The translations under genes and the position numbers were made by a program. The notes beneath the pieces were generated by a model. The model made no database searches and was not told the origin of the DNA. It saw nothing but the letters and a program-made list of their open reading frames with translations. A stretch of 64,000 bases of DNA from Thalassospira profundimaris. Its GTDB lineage: Bacteria; Pseudomonadota; Alphaproteobacteria; Rhodospirillales; Thalassospiraceae. How positions within the stretch are numbered: the stretch's first letter is position 1; each line of letters begins with the position of its first letter. Below are positions 37,199 to 46,813 of this stretch, in pieces. Location of the stretch: NCBI RefSeq assembly GCF_003326795.1, contig NZ_JPWI01000001.1, positions 434,001 through 498,000 of the forward strand. The letters are read 5' to 3'.

Positions 37199-37795
37199 AT
37201 GCAAATTACGGTTATCGGTAAGCAACTTGACGTTGGTGATGCGCTTCGGCAGCACGTCGTCGAGACCTTGGACCCTGCGGTAGAGAAATATTTCGATCAC
37301 GCGATCGAAGCCACGGTGACCATCACCAAACAGGCGCATCTCTACGTGGCACAAATATCGGTCCATGTTGGCAAGGGCATGATGGTGCAGGCGAAGGCAT
37401 CGGCGGATGAAGTTTATCCCGCCTTTGAATCGGCCTGCGACAGAGTGACCAAGCAGTTGCGGCGCTATAAACGGCGCCTGCGTGATCATCACGCAAGCCG
37501 GGACCATCACGAGCAGGCGCGTCTGGATGCGATTCACTATGTAATCGCGCAAGAAGATGACGATCATTCGGATGACGATCACGTAAACGGCTATGAACCG
37601 GTGATTGTTGCCGAGACACCGGATCGCATTGATACGCTCTCTGTTGGAGAAGCTGTCATGCGGCTCGACTTGGGGGACATTCCGGCACTGATGTTCCGGA
37701 ATGGCAAACATGGCGGATTGAATGTTGTGTACCGTCGCTCTGATGGCAATATCGGTTGGCTAGACCCAAACGATAAAGATGCTGGTGGCGCGTGA
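37199..37795 (+). CDS. hpf: Long-form ribosome hibernation promoting factor
   Basis: Binds 30S subunits and dimerises ribosomes in stationary phase. The 198 residues have the N-terminal RaiA/HPF domain (about 1-100; MQITVIGKQLDVGDALRQHVVETLDPAVEKYF) and the C-terminal dimerisation domain (about 135-195; ALMFRNGKHGGLNVVYRRSDGNIGWLDP) of long-form HPF. ATG 37199 follows GGGGATAGG; the frame from 37139 is an upstream extension. Its stop overlaps the ptsN GTG. Confidence 0.96.
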   Translation: MQITVIGKQLDVGDALRQHVVETLDPAVEKYFDHAIEATVTITKQAHLYVAQISVHVGKGMMVQAKASADEVYPAFESACDRVTKQLRRYKRRLRDHHASRDHHEQARLDAIHYVIAQEDDDHSDDDHVNGYEPVIVAETPDRIDTLSVGEAVMRLDLGDIPALMFRNGKHGGLNVVYRRSDGNIGWLDPNDKDAGGA

Positions 37796-38298
37796 CGAAC
37801 ACAGATTCCGAGCCAAACAACGCAACGCGAAAAATGGACATATCATCTATTCTTACCCCGTCCGGGGTCATTCCGGCACTGCGGTCCGGTGCGAAAAAGG
37901 CTGTGCTTGAGGAACTTGCCGAAAAAGCAGCCGACGTTACCGGACGCGATGCAAGCGAGATTTTCTCTGTCCTGCTTGATCGTGAGAAACTTGGCAGCAC
38001 TGGCGTAGGCGGTGGTGTCGCGATTCCGCATGGCAAGCTCAACGATCTTGACCGGCTCTACATGGTCTTTGCCCGTGCTCAGAACCCGATTGAGTTCGAT
38101 GCAGTTGATGAACACCCGGTCGACCTGTTCTGCATGCTGATCGCACCAGAAGAAGCCGGTGCCGATCACCTGAAAGCGCTGGCACGGATTTCCCGTCTGC
38201 TGCGTAATCAGGGCATGTGCGACAAACTGCGCGGGGCTGGCTCAGCCGACGCGATCTACGCGCTCCTGACCCAGGACGAGGCCGAACAGGCCGCGTGA
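37792..38298 (+). CDS. ptsN: Nitrogen-type phosphotransferase EIIA (PtsN)
   Basis: Regulatory phosphocarrier of the PTS-Ntr chain. The 168 residues contain the phospho-accepting His80 in GGGVAIPHGKL and the usual LLDREKLGSTGVG. GTG 37792 overlaps the hpf stop (GTGA). An internal ATG at 37834 (MDISSILTP) matches the usual family start but lacks a ribosome site, so the start remains open by 14 residues. Confidence 0.94.
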   Translation: MTNTDSEPNNATRKMDISSILTPSGVIPALRSGAKKAVLEELAEKAADVTGRDASEIFSVLLDREKLGSTGVGGGVAIPHGKLNDLDRLYMVFARAQNPIEFDAVDEHPVDLFCMLIAPEEAGADHLKALARISRLLRNQGMCDKLRGAGSADAIYALLTQDEAEQAA

Positions 38299-38348
38299 AA
38301 AGGTCAGTAAAAGGCGGGTAACCCCCGTAACGCAGACCAGATTTAAAA

Positions 38349-38379
38349 AAAACCGGACGCTCATTGGGCGTCCGGTTTT
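38349..38379. terminator. Bidirectional terminator between ptsN and ampG
   Basis: AAAACCGGACGC (38349-38360) pairs with GCGTCCGGTTTT (38368-38379), with an A run before and a T run after. It ends both the rpoN-hpf-ptsN transcript and the convergent ampG transcript. Confidence 0.92.
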
Positions 38380-38397
38380 GTTTTGGGCAATGTGTGA

Positions 38398-39969
38398 TTA
38401 CGCGTCGGCGTCTGAAGCCGGTCGGGCTGCCGGGTCCTTGACCTCGGTCATGCGTCCGGCCAGCACCACCAGCCACAATACCGGGATGCCGATGATCGCG
38501 GTTCCGACAAAGAACCAGCTATAGCCGACCGCATCGACCACCGTGCCCGAGAACCCGGCAAGGATTTTCGGAAACAGCGTCATGATCGAGCTGAAGATCG
38601 CATATTGCATGGCGGTAAAGGAAATGTTGGTCAGCCCCGACAGATAGGCGATGAAGGCCGCAGTCGCCAGACCACCCGAAAGGTTGTCAGCCATGATCAC
38701 GACGACAAACATCGTGGTGTCCGGCCCGATATGGGCCATGAAGGCAAACAGGATATTGGTAATGGCTGACAGCAATGCGCCAAGAAACAGGATTTTCACC
38801 ACGCCATAGCGCACCGATAGCACCCCGCCAAGGAAGCTGCCGCCAATTGTCATGAACAGACCAAAGGTCTTTGAGACGGCGGCGATCTCTTCCTTCGAGA
38901 AGCCAAGATCTGTGTAAAACACATTGGCCATCACGCCCATGACGATATCGGCAATACGATAGACCCCGATCAGGGCAAGGATGATGATCGCGGTCTTGCC
39001 ATAGCGGTCAATAAAGTCCTTTACCGGCGAGATATAGGTTTCCTGCACCATGCCGGTCGGGGTCAGGCCGACGCGGGTGGTCAGCCAGGCGACAAGGATG
39101 GCAACCGCAATGGCAATGCCAAGTTTCAGTGTTCCGGCAATAAAGCCCGACAGCTCCCTGATCATGCCCGCGTCGCTCAGGGTAGTCTTGAGCGGATCGG
39201 TGAGATCCCCGGCATAAAGATTGGCAAGGATGAAGGCGATGACGGTGACAGCAAACATCGCAAGGAAACGAAGATAGTCTGACGTTTCGTGGAAATACTT
39301 GCTGTCCGTTCGCGGGGCATCGGGTTCACGCACCAGAAGGGTGGTGATCACGCCCACACACATGGCAAGCGCCATACAGCCATAGGCCATGGTCCAGGCA
39401 AAGTGCTGATAGGTTCCTTCGGCCTCAAACAGACCGGCAATGGTCAGTGCGCCGGCACCGGCGACAATCATGCCGATGCGATAGCCCCCGATATAGGCCG
39501 AGCTCATCATCGCCTGAAGGTCGGTATCAGCGGCCTCGATGCGATAGGCATCGATAACGATATCCTGGGTTGCCGAGGCAAAGCCAAGGGCAACTGCCGC
39601 AAAGGCCATCATGGTCAGGTTTTCGGCCGGATCAGTAAGCCCCATCCATAGAATGGCGGCAATGATGCAGCCCTGCGCAATGATCAGCCAGCTGCGCCGT
39701 CGGCCCAGAAGGCCATGCAAGACCGGAAAAGGCAGCCGGTCAATCAGCGGTGCCCAGACAAATTTGAAAGAATAGCCAAGGGCGGCCCAACTGAAATAGG
39801 TCACGGTCGAACGATCCACACCCGCTTCACGCAGCCAGATCGACAGGGTCGAGAAGATCAGAAGAATGGGAATGCCAGCCGACAGCCCCAGAAACAGCAT
39901 GGTGATGACACGTGGATGAATGAAGGCGCCAAAGGCCTCACCCCAGCTTCGTTTTTCTGTGCTGTGCAT
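38398..39969 (-). CDS. ampG: AmpG-like muropeptide MFS permease
   Basis: Imports anhydro-muropeptides from the periplasm for cell wall recycling. The 523 residues have about 14 hydrophobic segments and the AmpG-type motifs LGLSAGIPILLIFSTLSIWLREAGVDRSTVTYFSW, FVWAPLIDR, LLGRRRSWLI and FASATQDIVIDAYRIE. E. coli AmpG has 491 residues. It lies downstream of bipA on the same strand, but a terminator separates them. Confidence 0.9.
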   Translation of the reverse strand: MHSTEKRSWGEAFGAFIHPRVITMLFLGLSAGIPILLIFSTLSIWLREAGVDRSTVTYFSWAALGYSFKFVWAPLIDRLPFPVLHGLLGRRRSWLIIAQGCIIAAILWMGLTDPAENLTMMAFAAVALGFASATQDIVIDAYRIEAADTDLQAMMSSAYIGGYRIGMIVAGAGALTIAGLFEAEGTYQHFAWTMAYGCMALAMCVGVITTLLVREPDAPRTDSKYFHETSDYLRFLAMFAVTVIAFILANLYAGDLTDPLKTTLSDAGMIRELSGFIAGTLKLGIAIAVAILVAWLTTRVGLTPTGMVQETYISPVKDFIDRYGKTAIIILALIGVYRIADIVMGVMANVFYTDLGFSKEEIAAVSKTFGLFMTIGGSFLGGVLSVRYGVVKILFLGALLSAITNILFAFMAHIGPDTTMFVVVIMADNLSGGLATAAFIAYLSGLTNISFTAMQYAIFSSIMTLFPKILAGFSGTVVDAVGYSWFFVGTAIIGIPVLWLVVLAGRMTEVKDPAARPASDADA

Positions 39970-40093
39970 CGACTTCCCCCAACCTGAAACACGTGGTCAC
40001 GAAGCTAGTGCAAACAGGTTAATGAATAGCCAACCCATCTACCCGCTGTTTCATGGGGCAGTTTCGTGGGGCAAAGGTATCCGGTGCGCATGA

Positions 40094-40124
40094 AAAAAGG
40101 CCGATCCATCGGACCGGCCTTTTT
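40094..40124 (-). terminator. Terminator after bipA
   Basis: AAAAAGGCCG pairs with CGGCCTTTTT, extended after one A/C mismatch by TCC/GGA around ATC. The bipA-direction tail is a T run. It begins about 20 bases past the bipA stop. Confidence 0.9.
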
Positions 40125-40146
40125 GAATTTCATCGCAAAAGAAGGA

Positions 40147-41958
40147 TCAGCCTTCTTTCTTGCGGCTTTCGCGCTTACGAACGTTCGGGTCAAGATGCAG
40201 TTTGCGGATACGCACGCTCTGCGGGGTGACTTCGACCAGTTCGTCGTCCTGAATATAGGACAGGGCTTCTTCAAGCGACATACGACGCGGCGGGGTCAGG
40301 GTAACTGCTTCGTCCTTGCCCGATGCACGGACGTTGGTCAGCTTCTTGCCCTTGAGCACGTTCACTTCAAGGTCGTTGTCACGGTTATGTTCACCGATGA
40401 TCATGCCCTGATAGACGCGTTCGCCATGTTCGATGAACATGATGCCACGATCTTCAAGGTTAAACAGGGCATAGGCCACTGCATCACCCTGATCGTTGGA
40501 AATCAGCGCACCGTTACGACGGCCGGCAATCGCACCCTTGACCGGGCCATAGGAATGGAACACGCGGTTCATGACGCCGGTACCGCGGGTATCGGTCAGG
40601 AATTCACCGTGATAGCCGATCAGGCCACGCGACGGCGCGATGAAGATGATACGGGTCTTGCCACCGCCCGACGAACGCATGTCGGTCATCTCGGCTTTGC
40701 GCAGGCTCATTTTCTCGACGACGACGCCGGAATATTCCTCGTCAACGTCAACCTGGACTTCTTCGAACGGCTCGGACATGACGCCGTCGATTTCCTTGAA
40801 CAGAACGCGCGGACGCGAAATCGAAAGCTCAAAGCCTTCACGACGCATGGTTTCAACCAGAACGCCGAGCTGAAGTTCACCACGACCGGCTACTTCAAAC
40901 GCGTCCTTGTCGGCGGTTTCACCGATCTTGATCGCGATGTTGCCTTCGGCTTCACGTTCCAGACGCGCACGGATCATACGCGAGGTAACCTTGTCGCCTT
41001 CCTGACCGGCCAGCGGCGAGTTGTTGACCGAGAAGGTCATCGCCAGGGTCGGCGGATCAATCGGCTGGCTTTCAATCGCGGTGTTAACGTCGGTTGAACA
41101 GATGGTATCGGCAACGGTTGCTTCGGTCAGACCGGCAATCGCGATGATGTCACCGGCAACGGCTTCGTCCTGCGGGACACGTTCCAGGCCGCGGAAGCCC
41201 ATCAGTTTGGACAGACGGCCGGTTTCAACGGTGCCATCGCCGCGAAGAACCTTCACCGGCATGTTGAGTTTCGCACGGCCCTGATAGACACGACCGGTCA
41301 GAATACGACCAAGGAAGTTATCGGCATGCAGCATGGTTGCCAGCATGGCGAACGGTGCATTTTCATCGACGTCCGGTGCCGGAACATGGCTCAGAACCAG
41401 TTCCATCAGCGGGGTCAGGTTTTCTTTCGGGCCTTCCGGGCTTTCTGCTGCCCAGCCATCACGACCGGATGCGTAAAGAACCGGGAAGTCGAGCTGCGCG
41501 TCGGATGCTTCAAGCGATACGAACAGATCGAAAATCTCGTCGAGAACTTCTTCGGCGCGCTGATCCGGGCGGTCGATCTTGTTGATGACAACGATCGGGC
41601 GCAGACCAAGTTTCAGGGCCTTGCCCAGAACGAATTTGGTCTGCGGCATCGGACCTTCGGCAGAGTCAACCAGCAGAACCACGCCTTCGACCATGGAAAG
41701 GATACGCTCAACCTCGCCACCGAAGTCGGCGTGGCCCGGGGTATCGACGATGTTCACGCGGGTATCGCCCCACTGAACGGCGGTCGGTTTTGCGACAATG
41801 GTAATGCCGCGTTCACGTTCCAGATCGTTGCTGTCCATGGCGCGTTCATCAACGCGCTGGTTGTCACGATAGACACCGGACTGACGGAACATGGAATCGA
41901 CCAGCGTGGTTTTGCCGTGGTCAACGTGGGCGATGATGGCGATATTGCGCAAGCTCAT
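40147..41958 (-). CDS. typA: Ribosome-associated GTPase TypA/BipA
   Basis: Translational GTPase that aids 50S assembly and stress adaptation. The 603 residues start [23 protein letters not shown], with the G1 loop AHVDHGKTT at 10-18, RGITI (switch I), DTPGHADF (G3) and NKIDRP (G4). EF-G-like domains follow and the BipA C-terminal domain ends ...[19 protein letters not shown] 41958 is chosen; the upstream TTG/GTG extension to 42012 is non-conserved. Confidence 0.97.
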   Translation of the reverse strand: MSLRNIAIIAHVDHGKTTLVDSMFRQSGVYRDNQRVDERAMDSNDLERERGITIVAKPTAVQWGDTRVNIVDTPGHADFGGEVERILSMVEGVVLLVDSAEGPMPQTKFVLGKALKLGLRPIVVINKIDRPDQRAEEVLDEIFDLFVSLEASDAQLDFPVLYASGRDGWAAESPEGPKENLTPLMELVLSHVPAPDVDENAPFAMLATMLHADNFLGRILTGRVYQGRAKLNMPVKVLRGDGTVETGRLSKLMGFRGLERVPQDEAVAGDIIAIAGLTEATVADTICSTDVNTAIESQPIDPPTLAMTFSVNNSPLAGQEGDKVTSRMIRARLEREAEGNIAIKIGETADKDAFEVAGRGELQLGVLVETMRREGFELSISRPRVLFKEIDGVMSEPFEEVQVDVDEEYSGVVVEKMSLRKAEMTDMRSSGGGKTRIIFIAPSRGLIGYHGEFLTDTRGTGVMNRVFHSYGPVKGAIAGRRNGALISNDQGDAVAYALFNLEDRGIMFIEHGERVYQGMIIGEHNRDNDLEVNVLKGKKLTNVRASGKDEAVTLTPPRRMSLEEALSYIQDDELVEVTPQSVRIRKLHLDPNVRKRESRKKEG

Positions 41959-42336
41959 GGGCGCGGACTCCAGAAATAAAAATGCCGCGCGCCGGGGGCT
42001 GCCCATGCGCATCGGTCTGTAAAACGTTTCAAGGCCAGTAGATATTCAGCAGCCATATGACCGATATCGTTCGATCAACAAGGTCATCACTTCCGCGCAA
42101 TCCATTCAAGAACGCGGCACATGCTGAATGTTTACTGGTCCGGGCTTCATATATCTTGCCCGAAGGCCGCCTTGTCATAGCCAATGTAGAGGCGAATGAC
42201 CAGCTTTGTGCGCGCCATGCGGGGTTGATTTTTCTGCAATGCGGGCTGTTTGCGCTAAAGTTTGTATAAAGTCAATGTTTGTGTTGCGCTGAAATGCCCG
42301 GAAATCTGCGCTTAACCCGTATCCTTGGGCATGAAA

Positions 42337-42369
42337 AACGGGACGGCAGTCGATTGTTGCCGTCCCGTT
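42337..42369 (-). terminator. Terminator after the PfkB kinase gene
   Basis: AACGGGACGGCA (42337-42348) and TGCCGTCCCGTT (42358-42369) pair perfectly over 12 bp. The kinase-direction tail is TTTCATG after two U-paired bases. Confidence 0.8.
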
Positions 42370-42380
42370 AAATCTTTGGA

Positions 42381-42400
42381 CGTGACTGTTATCAGTCACG
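42381..42400 (-). terminator. First hairpin past the PfkB kinase stop
   Basis: CGTGACTG (42381-42388) and CAGTCACG (42393-42400) form a perfect stem around TTAT, eight bases after the stop codon and upstream of the main terminator. It probably adds 3'-end stability. Confidence 0.55.
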
Positions 42401-42408
42401 AAAACCGG

Positions 42409-43398
42409 TCAGATTGCCTTGGCAATCAGTTCCTTAAGATCGGCATCAGGGCGTGCGCCCATGTGCGAAATAACCTCGGATGCGCAGATCGCGCCAAGCT
42501 GACCGCAAACCGGAAGCTCATGCCCCTGGGTGTAGCCATACAGGAAGCCCGATGCGAACAGATCGCCAGCCCCGGTGGTATCAACCACTTTGGCAACCGG
42601 TTCGGCGCTGATTTCATAAAGTTCGTTTTCAGCGACGATTACCGCACCCTTTTCACTACGGGTCAAAGCCGCGACCTTGCAATGCTTGCGCACTTCGGCC
42701 AGCGCCTCTTCAAAGGTCTCGACCTCGTAAAGCGATTTGATTTCGTCTTCGTTGGCAAACAGGACGTCGATATGATTGTGGACCAGATCACGGAATGAGT
42801 CGCGATGACGGTCGACACAGAAGGAATCAGACAGGCTGATTGAAACCTGACGGCCGGCTTCGTGGGCGACTTTGGCCGCTTTGACAAAGGCTTCCTTGGC
42901 TTCGGGGCGATCCCAGAGATAGCCCTCCATATAGGTAACCTTGGCCGACTTGATCAGATCTTCGTCGATATCTTCCGGGCCAAGCTCGGTGCAGGCACCA
43001 AGGAAGGTGTTCATGGTGCGATGACCATCCGGGGTAACAAAGATCAGGCAACGCGCGGTCGGTGACCCTGCGGTTGCCGGGGCGGAATTGAACTGGACAC
43101 CAATGGCGCGGATATCGTGGCGGAAAACCTGGCCGAGCTGATCATCGCGCACCTTGCCGATATAGGCACCCTTGCCACCAAGGGCGGCAATACCCGCCAT
43201 GGTGTTGCCAGCCGAACCGCCAGACATTTCCATGCCCGGACCCATCTGGGCATAAAGGCTGTCGGCGGTTTCCGCATCGATCAGGGTCATGGCGTTTTTG
43301 ACAAGGTTCAGGCGGGTCAGGTCTTCTTCCTTGCAATGGGCAAGGACATCAACAATGGCGTTGCCAATACCAACGACGTCGATTGTGGTGTCGTTCAT
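42409..43398 (-). CDS. PfkB-family kinase, adenosine kinase-like
   Basis: 329 residues of the ribokinase fold. The N-terminal DVVGIGNAIVDVLAHC and GGSAGNTMAGIAALGG, and the C-terminal signature DTTGAGDLFASGFLYGYTQG with the catalytic Asp, are clear. Alphaproteobacterial homologues are usually annotated as adenosine kinase, but sugar specificity is not proven by sequence. ATG 43398 follows AGGA; the longer frame from 43485 is rejected. It is followed by two hairpins. Confidence 0.93.
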   Translation of the reverse strand: MNDTTIDVVGIGNAIVDVLAHCKEEDLTRLNLVKNAMTLIDAETADSLYAQMGPGMEMSGGSAGNTMAGIAALGGKGAYIGKVRDDQLGQVFRHDIRAIGVQFNSAPATAGSPTARCLIFVTPDGHRTMNTFLGACTELGPEDIDEDLIKSAKVTYMEGYLWDRPEAKEAFVKAAKVAHEAGRQVSISLSDSFCVDRHRDSFRDLVHNHIDVLFANEDEIKSLYEVETFEEALAEVRKHCKVAALTRSEKGAVIVAENELYEISAEPVAKVVDTTGAGDLFASGFLYGYTQGHELPVCGQLGAICASEVISHMGARPDADLKELIAKAI

Positions 43399-44060
43399 GT
43401 AGTTCAATTCCTGCAATATGTTCGGTTTGAACGGCACCGCAAAGCCCGGTGAACCGCACTGACGCGCCAATCGGGCAGAATGCATGATCGGGCGTCGGAA
43501 AACTGACTGGCGCGGAGTATATGCATTGCAGAACCCGGTGCAAGTGTTGCGACCGTTTCGTCCCCGGTTGTTTAACCTGTCGTTAGGAACCGAAAAACTA
43601 CAAAAGATGTTTTTCCGGGCAGACAGGGGGTGAAATTCGATCTGACTGCGGTTTCATTTTTGTCGTCGTACCAATCACCGGATGGTCAGACCGGTCTGCC
43701 GGTCGTTGGGCCAGGATCAAAGCCCCTGTTTCTGCGGGTTTGGGAATCATTCAGTCTTTTCTTATGTAAATCCTGTCCTGTATCCGAAAAACAGGCAGAA
43801 AATACCGGAACAAGCATTTTTACATGACTTTGAAGCGGGAGTTTCCTCGGATTGGATGCGCACGGAAAACCAAACGAACCAGTTTGTTTGGGTTTAGGAT
43901 TTATCGAACATGTTTATTTATCTAAGTATAGATAACAATAAATAATCTTAAATGTAAAAATACGTCATTTTCGGTGCTGAATCACGGCCCGGCGACAAAT
44001 AGCGTGCAGAAGGCGGTTTCACGGAAGGCGGCGCAAAATCCGCGTCAGAAACAGGTGGCT
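43399..44060. other. Large intergenic region, AT-rich near its right end
   Basis: 662 bases with no convincing gene. Frames at 43630-43827 and 43682-43897 are mutually overlapping, unrelated to known proteins and lack ribosome sites. From about 43860 to 43980 the sequence becomes strikingly AT-rich and contains a near-perfect CCAAACGAAC/GTTTGTTTGG hairpin (about 43870-43891) and a perfect AT dyad (43918-43935). It may hold a small RNA, a regulatory site or old transferred DNA. Confidence 0.5.
43918..43935. repeat. AT-rich dyad
   Basis: TTATCTA (43918-43924) and TAGATAA (43929-43935) are perfect complements around AGTA, within a low-GC stretch. Could be an operator or part of an extruded cruciform; no protein is assigned. 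Confidence 0.5.
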
Positions 44061-45119
44061 TCAGGCATCCCGATCCGGAAAAAGCGGGATCGGCGCATTG
44101 GATTTTTGATCGGATTCTGCCGTAGCGGGACCGGAATTTTCCGGGCGTGCCGGAATGGCTTTCGGATCATCCTGATTGGCGGTTTCCTGATCAAGACGTT
44201 CGCGTAATTCTTCGATCACCGCCTGGATCCGGGTGCGATGAAGCGGGTCTTCACAGCGCATGACGAATTGTTCAAACGCGCCAAGCGCCTTATGGTCCTG
44301 ATCCTGTCGGGCATAAAGTGCGCCGAGCTGATGCCAAAGTCCTTCATGTTCCGGGGCAATCAGCAAACTATGTTCGATCACACGTGTCGCAAGGGCCAGT
44401 TCCCCGGCGCGAAGGGCACGAACCTTTATGTTGTTTTGAAGTCGTAACAAAATATCGACGTCGGATGACGGGCGATAGTGTTTGGGTTCAAGTTCGGCAT
44501 CCAGACCGCTAAAGGACTTCAAAAGTTCGCGCAATTCGGCGGGGCCAAGGGTGATGCAGCCATGAAACGGATCAATCATCCGCCGTTTGCCATTGGCCTG
44601 CACCCGCAACAGGAAGTGCCCGGGAAAATCAATACCGGTCATCGCAATCCCGCAGCGCTGGGCCGCATGGATATAGAGCAGACCCAGGGCAACCGGCAGA
44701 CCACGTTTGCGTTCGATCACCTGCAACAGATCGGCATTGGCCATGTCATCGTAATTTTCCATATCGCCCTGAAAACCGTTGCGTTCGGCGATAACGGTCT
44801 GAAGGCCTTTGACCACCTGTTCGATGGTTGGTTCGGCTTCCTTGTCATCAACCGACATGCGCGCGGCATCCGACAGGGTCGTGAAGTCAGGTTGCAGGGT
44901 TGCGCGCGCAAGTTCGGCCCGAAGCTGTTCGGCCAGATCGTCAAGATGGTGCAAATAGGGTGCGATATCGCGTTTGCGCCCGTCTGCTGACTGGTTCAGC
45001 CGGGCAAAATGCAGGGCCGCCTCGGCAACACTGGCATCCGGTTTCAGGCCCTTGGCATAATCGACAAGCCATTGGCGATCCGGATCGGTCGGTGCGATGA
45101 TGTGGCTTACGGTACTAAT
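44061..45119 (-). CDS. SirB1-family protein, apparent ATT start
   Basis: 352 residues of the SirB1/transglutaminase-like family with C-terminal TPR-like helices (LRLQNNIKVRALRAGELALATRVIEHSLLIAPEHEGLWHQLGALYARQDQDHKALGAFEQF). The conserved N-terminal helices (WLVDYAKGLKPDASVAEAALHFARLNQ...) extend well upstream of the first TTG (44954) with no ATG, GTG or TTG in frame. The frame is open back to the BON-gene TGA at 45125-45123. ATT at 45119-45117 is preceded by AAGGAA at eight bases, so I propose it as the start. Function is unknown. Confidence 0.85.
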   Translation of the reverse strand: MSTVSHIIAPTDPDRQWLVDYAKGLKPDASVAEAALHFARLNQSADGRKRDIAPYLHHLDDLAEQLRAELARATLQPDFTTLSDAARMSVDDKEAEPTIEQVVKGLQTVIAERNGFQGDMENYDDMANADLLQVIERKRGLPVALGLLYIHAAQRCGIAMTGIDFPGHFLLRVQANGKRRMIDPFHGCITLGPAELRELLKSFSGLDAELEPKHYRPSSDVDILLRLQNNIKVRALRAGELALATRVIEHSLLIAPEHEGLWHQLGALYARQDQDHKALGAFEQFVMRCEDPLHRTRIQAVIEELRERLDQETANQDDPKAIPARPENSGPATAESDQKSNAPIPLFPDRDA

Positions 45120-45122
45120 CGA

Positions 45123-45719
45123 TCAGGTTCCTTGCCGGTTGGCGTCATCTTTCAGGCGGATATGACTGACCACGCGTTTGACATAGCTGGTTTCGCGCGC
45201 ATGAGAGATAACACGTTCGCGTTCACGTTCATTCTGGGCAATGCCCATCAGATGTACGGTGCCGTTTACGGTTTCGATGCTGTAATTGATTGCATAAATA
45301 TCCCCGTCAAACATCAGGGCTGCCTTGATGCGCGTCGTGATCACAAGATCGCCTGCGCTATCCATCAAAGACTTGCCCGATCCGATATCAATTTCATTGA
45401 TCACCCGCTTTACACCACCAACCTGCCAGGTCAGGCGCACAGCTTCGAGCTGATCTGTAACGGACGGAACCCGTCCGGCCAAAAGAACTTCGCCTTCGAC
45501 GACCTCGATCTCGACATCCAGAAACAGTTTGTCATCCTGTGACAGAAATTTCTGCCAGATTTCTGCGGTAATGGCCGAATCACTGACCGCACCATCAAGA
45601 CCGCGTTCCTGCATGGCGGCAATTCCGGCCGTGGCCCCCGCACCAATCACCAGTGACGTGCATCCCGAAAGCGGCAGAAGGCAGATTGCCCCGATCACCA
45701 GATGCCTGAATATGTGCAT
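45123..45719 (-). CDS. Dual-BON-domain lipoprotein (DolP/OsmY-like)
   Basis: 198 residues. MHIFRHLVIGAICLLPLSGCTSL is a lipoprotein signal with lipobox LSGC (Cys20). Two BON domains follow (about 55-115, DSAITAEIWQKFLSQDDKLFLDVEIEVVEGEVLLAGRVPS; and about 125-190, DLVITTRIKAALMFDGDIYAINYSIETVNGTVHLMGIA). This layout matches E. coli DolP (YraP), an outer-membrane integrity lipoprotein. ATG 45719 is chosen because it places the signal at the N-terminus. It is immediately upstream of the SirB1-like gene. Confidence 0.93.
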   Translation of the reverse strand: MHIFRHLVIGAICLLPLSGCTSLVIGAGATAGIAAMQERGLDGAVSDSAITAEIWQKFLSQDDKLFLDVEIEVVEGEVLLAGRVPSVTDQLEAVRLTWQVGGVKRVINEIDIGSGKSLMDSAGDLVITTRIKAALMFDGDIYAINYSIETVNGTVHLMGIAQNERERERVISHARETSYVKRVVSHIRLKDDANRQGT

Positions 45720-45917
45720 ATACCGTGTCGTATGATCCGGCGGTTTGGCATTGGCCCGCCAATCGTTGTCTGTTCGTGACGACATATGGTGATGTCTCGC
45801 CCCAATTCCCTCTGTCCTTCGGGCAATCATCGCGCCTTGGGGTTAAAGAGTTTTAAAATCCGGGACGGTTTATCAGCAAAAATGCATTTTTTACAAAATT
45901 GGCCCATTCGCGCGGGC

Positions 45918-46781
45918 TCAATGTGCGTTTTGCCCGAGAAGACTGGCCCAGCGACCCGGTGAAACGCCATAGGTCTGACGAAAATGCCGGTTGAAATGAC
46001 TTTGATCGGAAAATCCGGTTTCCGCGGCAATTCCGGCAAGGGGTTGACCCAGTGCCATCAATGCCCGGGCCTTTTGCAGGCGGCGCATCATCAGATAGCG
46101 ATAGGGCGTGGTGCCAAACCGGGCCCGGAAATGCCGGATCAGGCGAAACCGGTCCATACCGGCAATCTGTTCAAGTTCGTTTGACTGAACGGGCCGGTCA
46201 AAATTGTCTTCCAGAAAGGCACGCACCTGATCCATCCGATCGGCGGCATTAAAGCGCGGCTGTTTAAGTGGCGCCCTGGCATGCTGTGACAGGCGCTGGG
46301 CGATATCGGCGACAAACTGATCACGCAACAAGGGATCAACATCACTTTCAAGTTCGCCAAGCACAGAGGCAAGTATGGCCCAAAGAACCCGGTCATTGAT
46401 CACCGGTTCGCCAACAAAGGGCAGGGGATCGGACTCCCGGTCAAGTCCCGATCGCAACAAGGCCGGTTCAATATACAGCATCCGGTATTGCAAACCGTCA
46501 TCGGTCCCCGCCCCGCCGTCATGCAGCTCGTCAGGATGGAGGATAATGACATTGCCCGGATTGCTCGCGCGAAACTCGCCCCGATAATTAAAGGTCTGAA
46601 CCCCCTGCATGGTAATGCCAAGCGCATAGGTATCATGGCGATGCGGGCTGAACATATTGCCGTAAAACTGTGCTTCGATCCGTTCGATCCCGTCGCTGGT
46701 CGGGGCGGCGATAAAGCGTTCGCGCTTTTTGCACAAACGTTCAATACCGGGATCGGTGCTTTGATTTACTGCTTCTTTCAT
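45918..46781 (-). CDS. AraC-family transcriptional regulator
   Basis: 287 residues: an N-terminal cupin-like sensing domain (FYGNMFSPHRHDTYALGITMQGVQTFNYRGEF with two His in HRHDTYALG) and two C-terminal helix-turn-helix units ending DQSHFNRHFRQTYGVSPGRWAS. It faces the DUF2000 gene with only 32 bases between start codons, so that gene is a likely target. ATG 46781 is preceded in frame by a GTG at 46784. Confidence 0.93.
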   Translation of the reverse strand: MKEAVNQSTDPGIERLCKKRERFIAAPTSDGIERIEAQFYGNMFSPHRHDTYALGITMQGVQTFNYRGEFRASNPGNVIILHPDELHDGGAGTDDGLQYRMLYIEPALLRSGLDRESDPLPFVGEPVINDRVLWAILASVLGELESDVDPLLRDQFVADIAQRLSQHARAPLKQPRFNAADRMDQVRAFLEDNFDRPVQSNELEQIAGMDRFRLIRHFRARFGTTPYRYLMMRRLQKARALMALGQPLAGIAAETGFSDQSHFNRHFRQTYGVSPGRWASLLGQNAH

Positions 46782-46813
46782 CACCTGATTATCTGCCCCG
46801 TTGGAGGATGCAT

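Larger units (their letters stand above)
41959..42408. other. Intergenic region between the PfkB kinase gene and typA
   Basis: 450 bases: the typA leader/promoter side and the 3' end of the kinase gene with its two hairpins (listed). Short frames such as 42057-42269 lack a ribosome site and recognisable product. Confidence 0.5.

Noticed and set aside
40066..41979. Long plus-strand frames opposite typA
   Set aside because: Antisense to a certain GTPase gene; composition is non-protein-like.
43630..43897. Two overlapping short frames in the 43.4-44.0 kb gap
   Set aside because: No ribosome site, no similarity I recognise, and they overlap each other in different frames.
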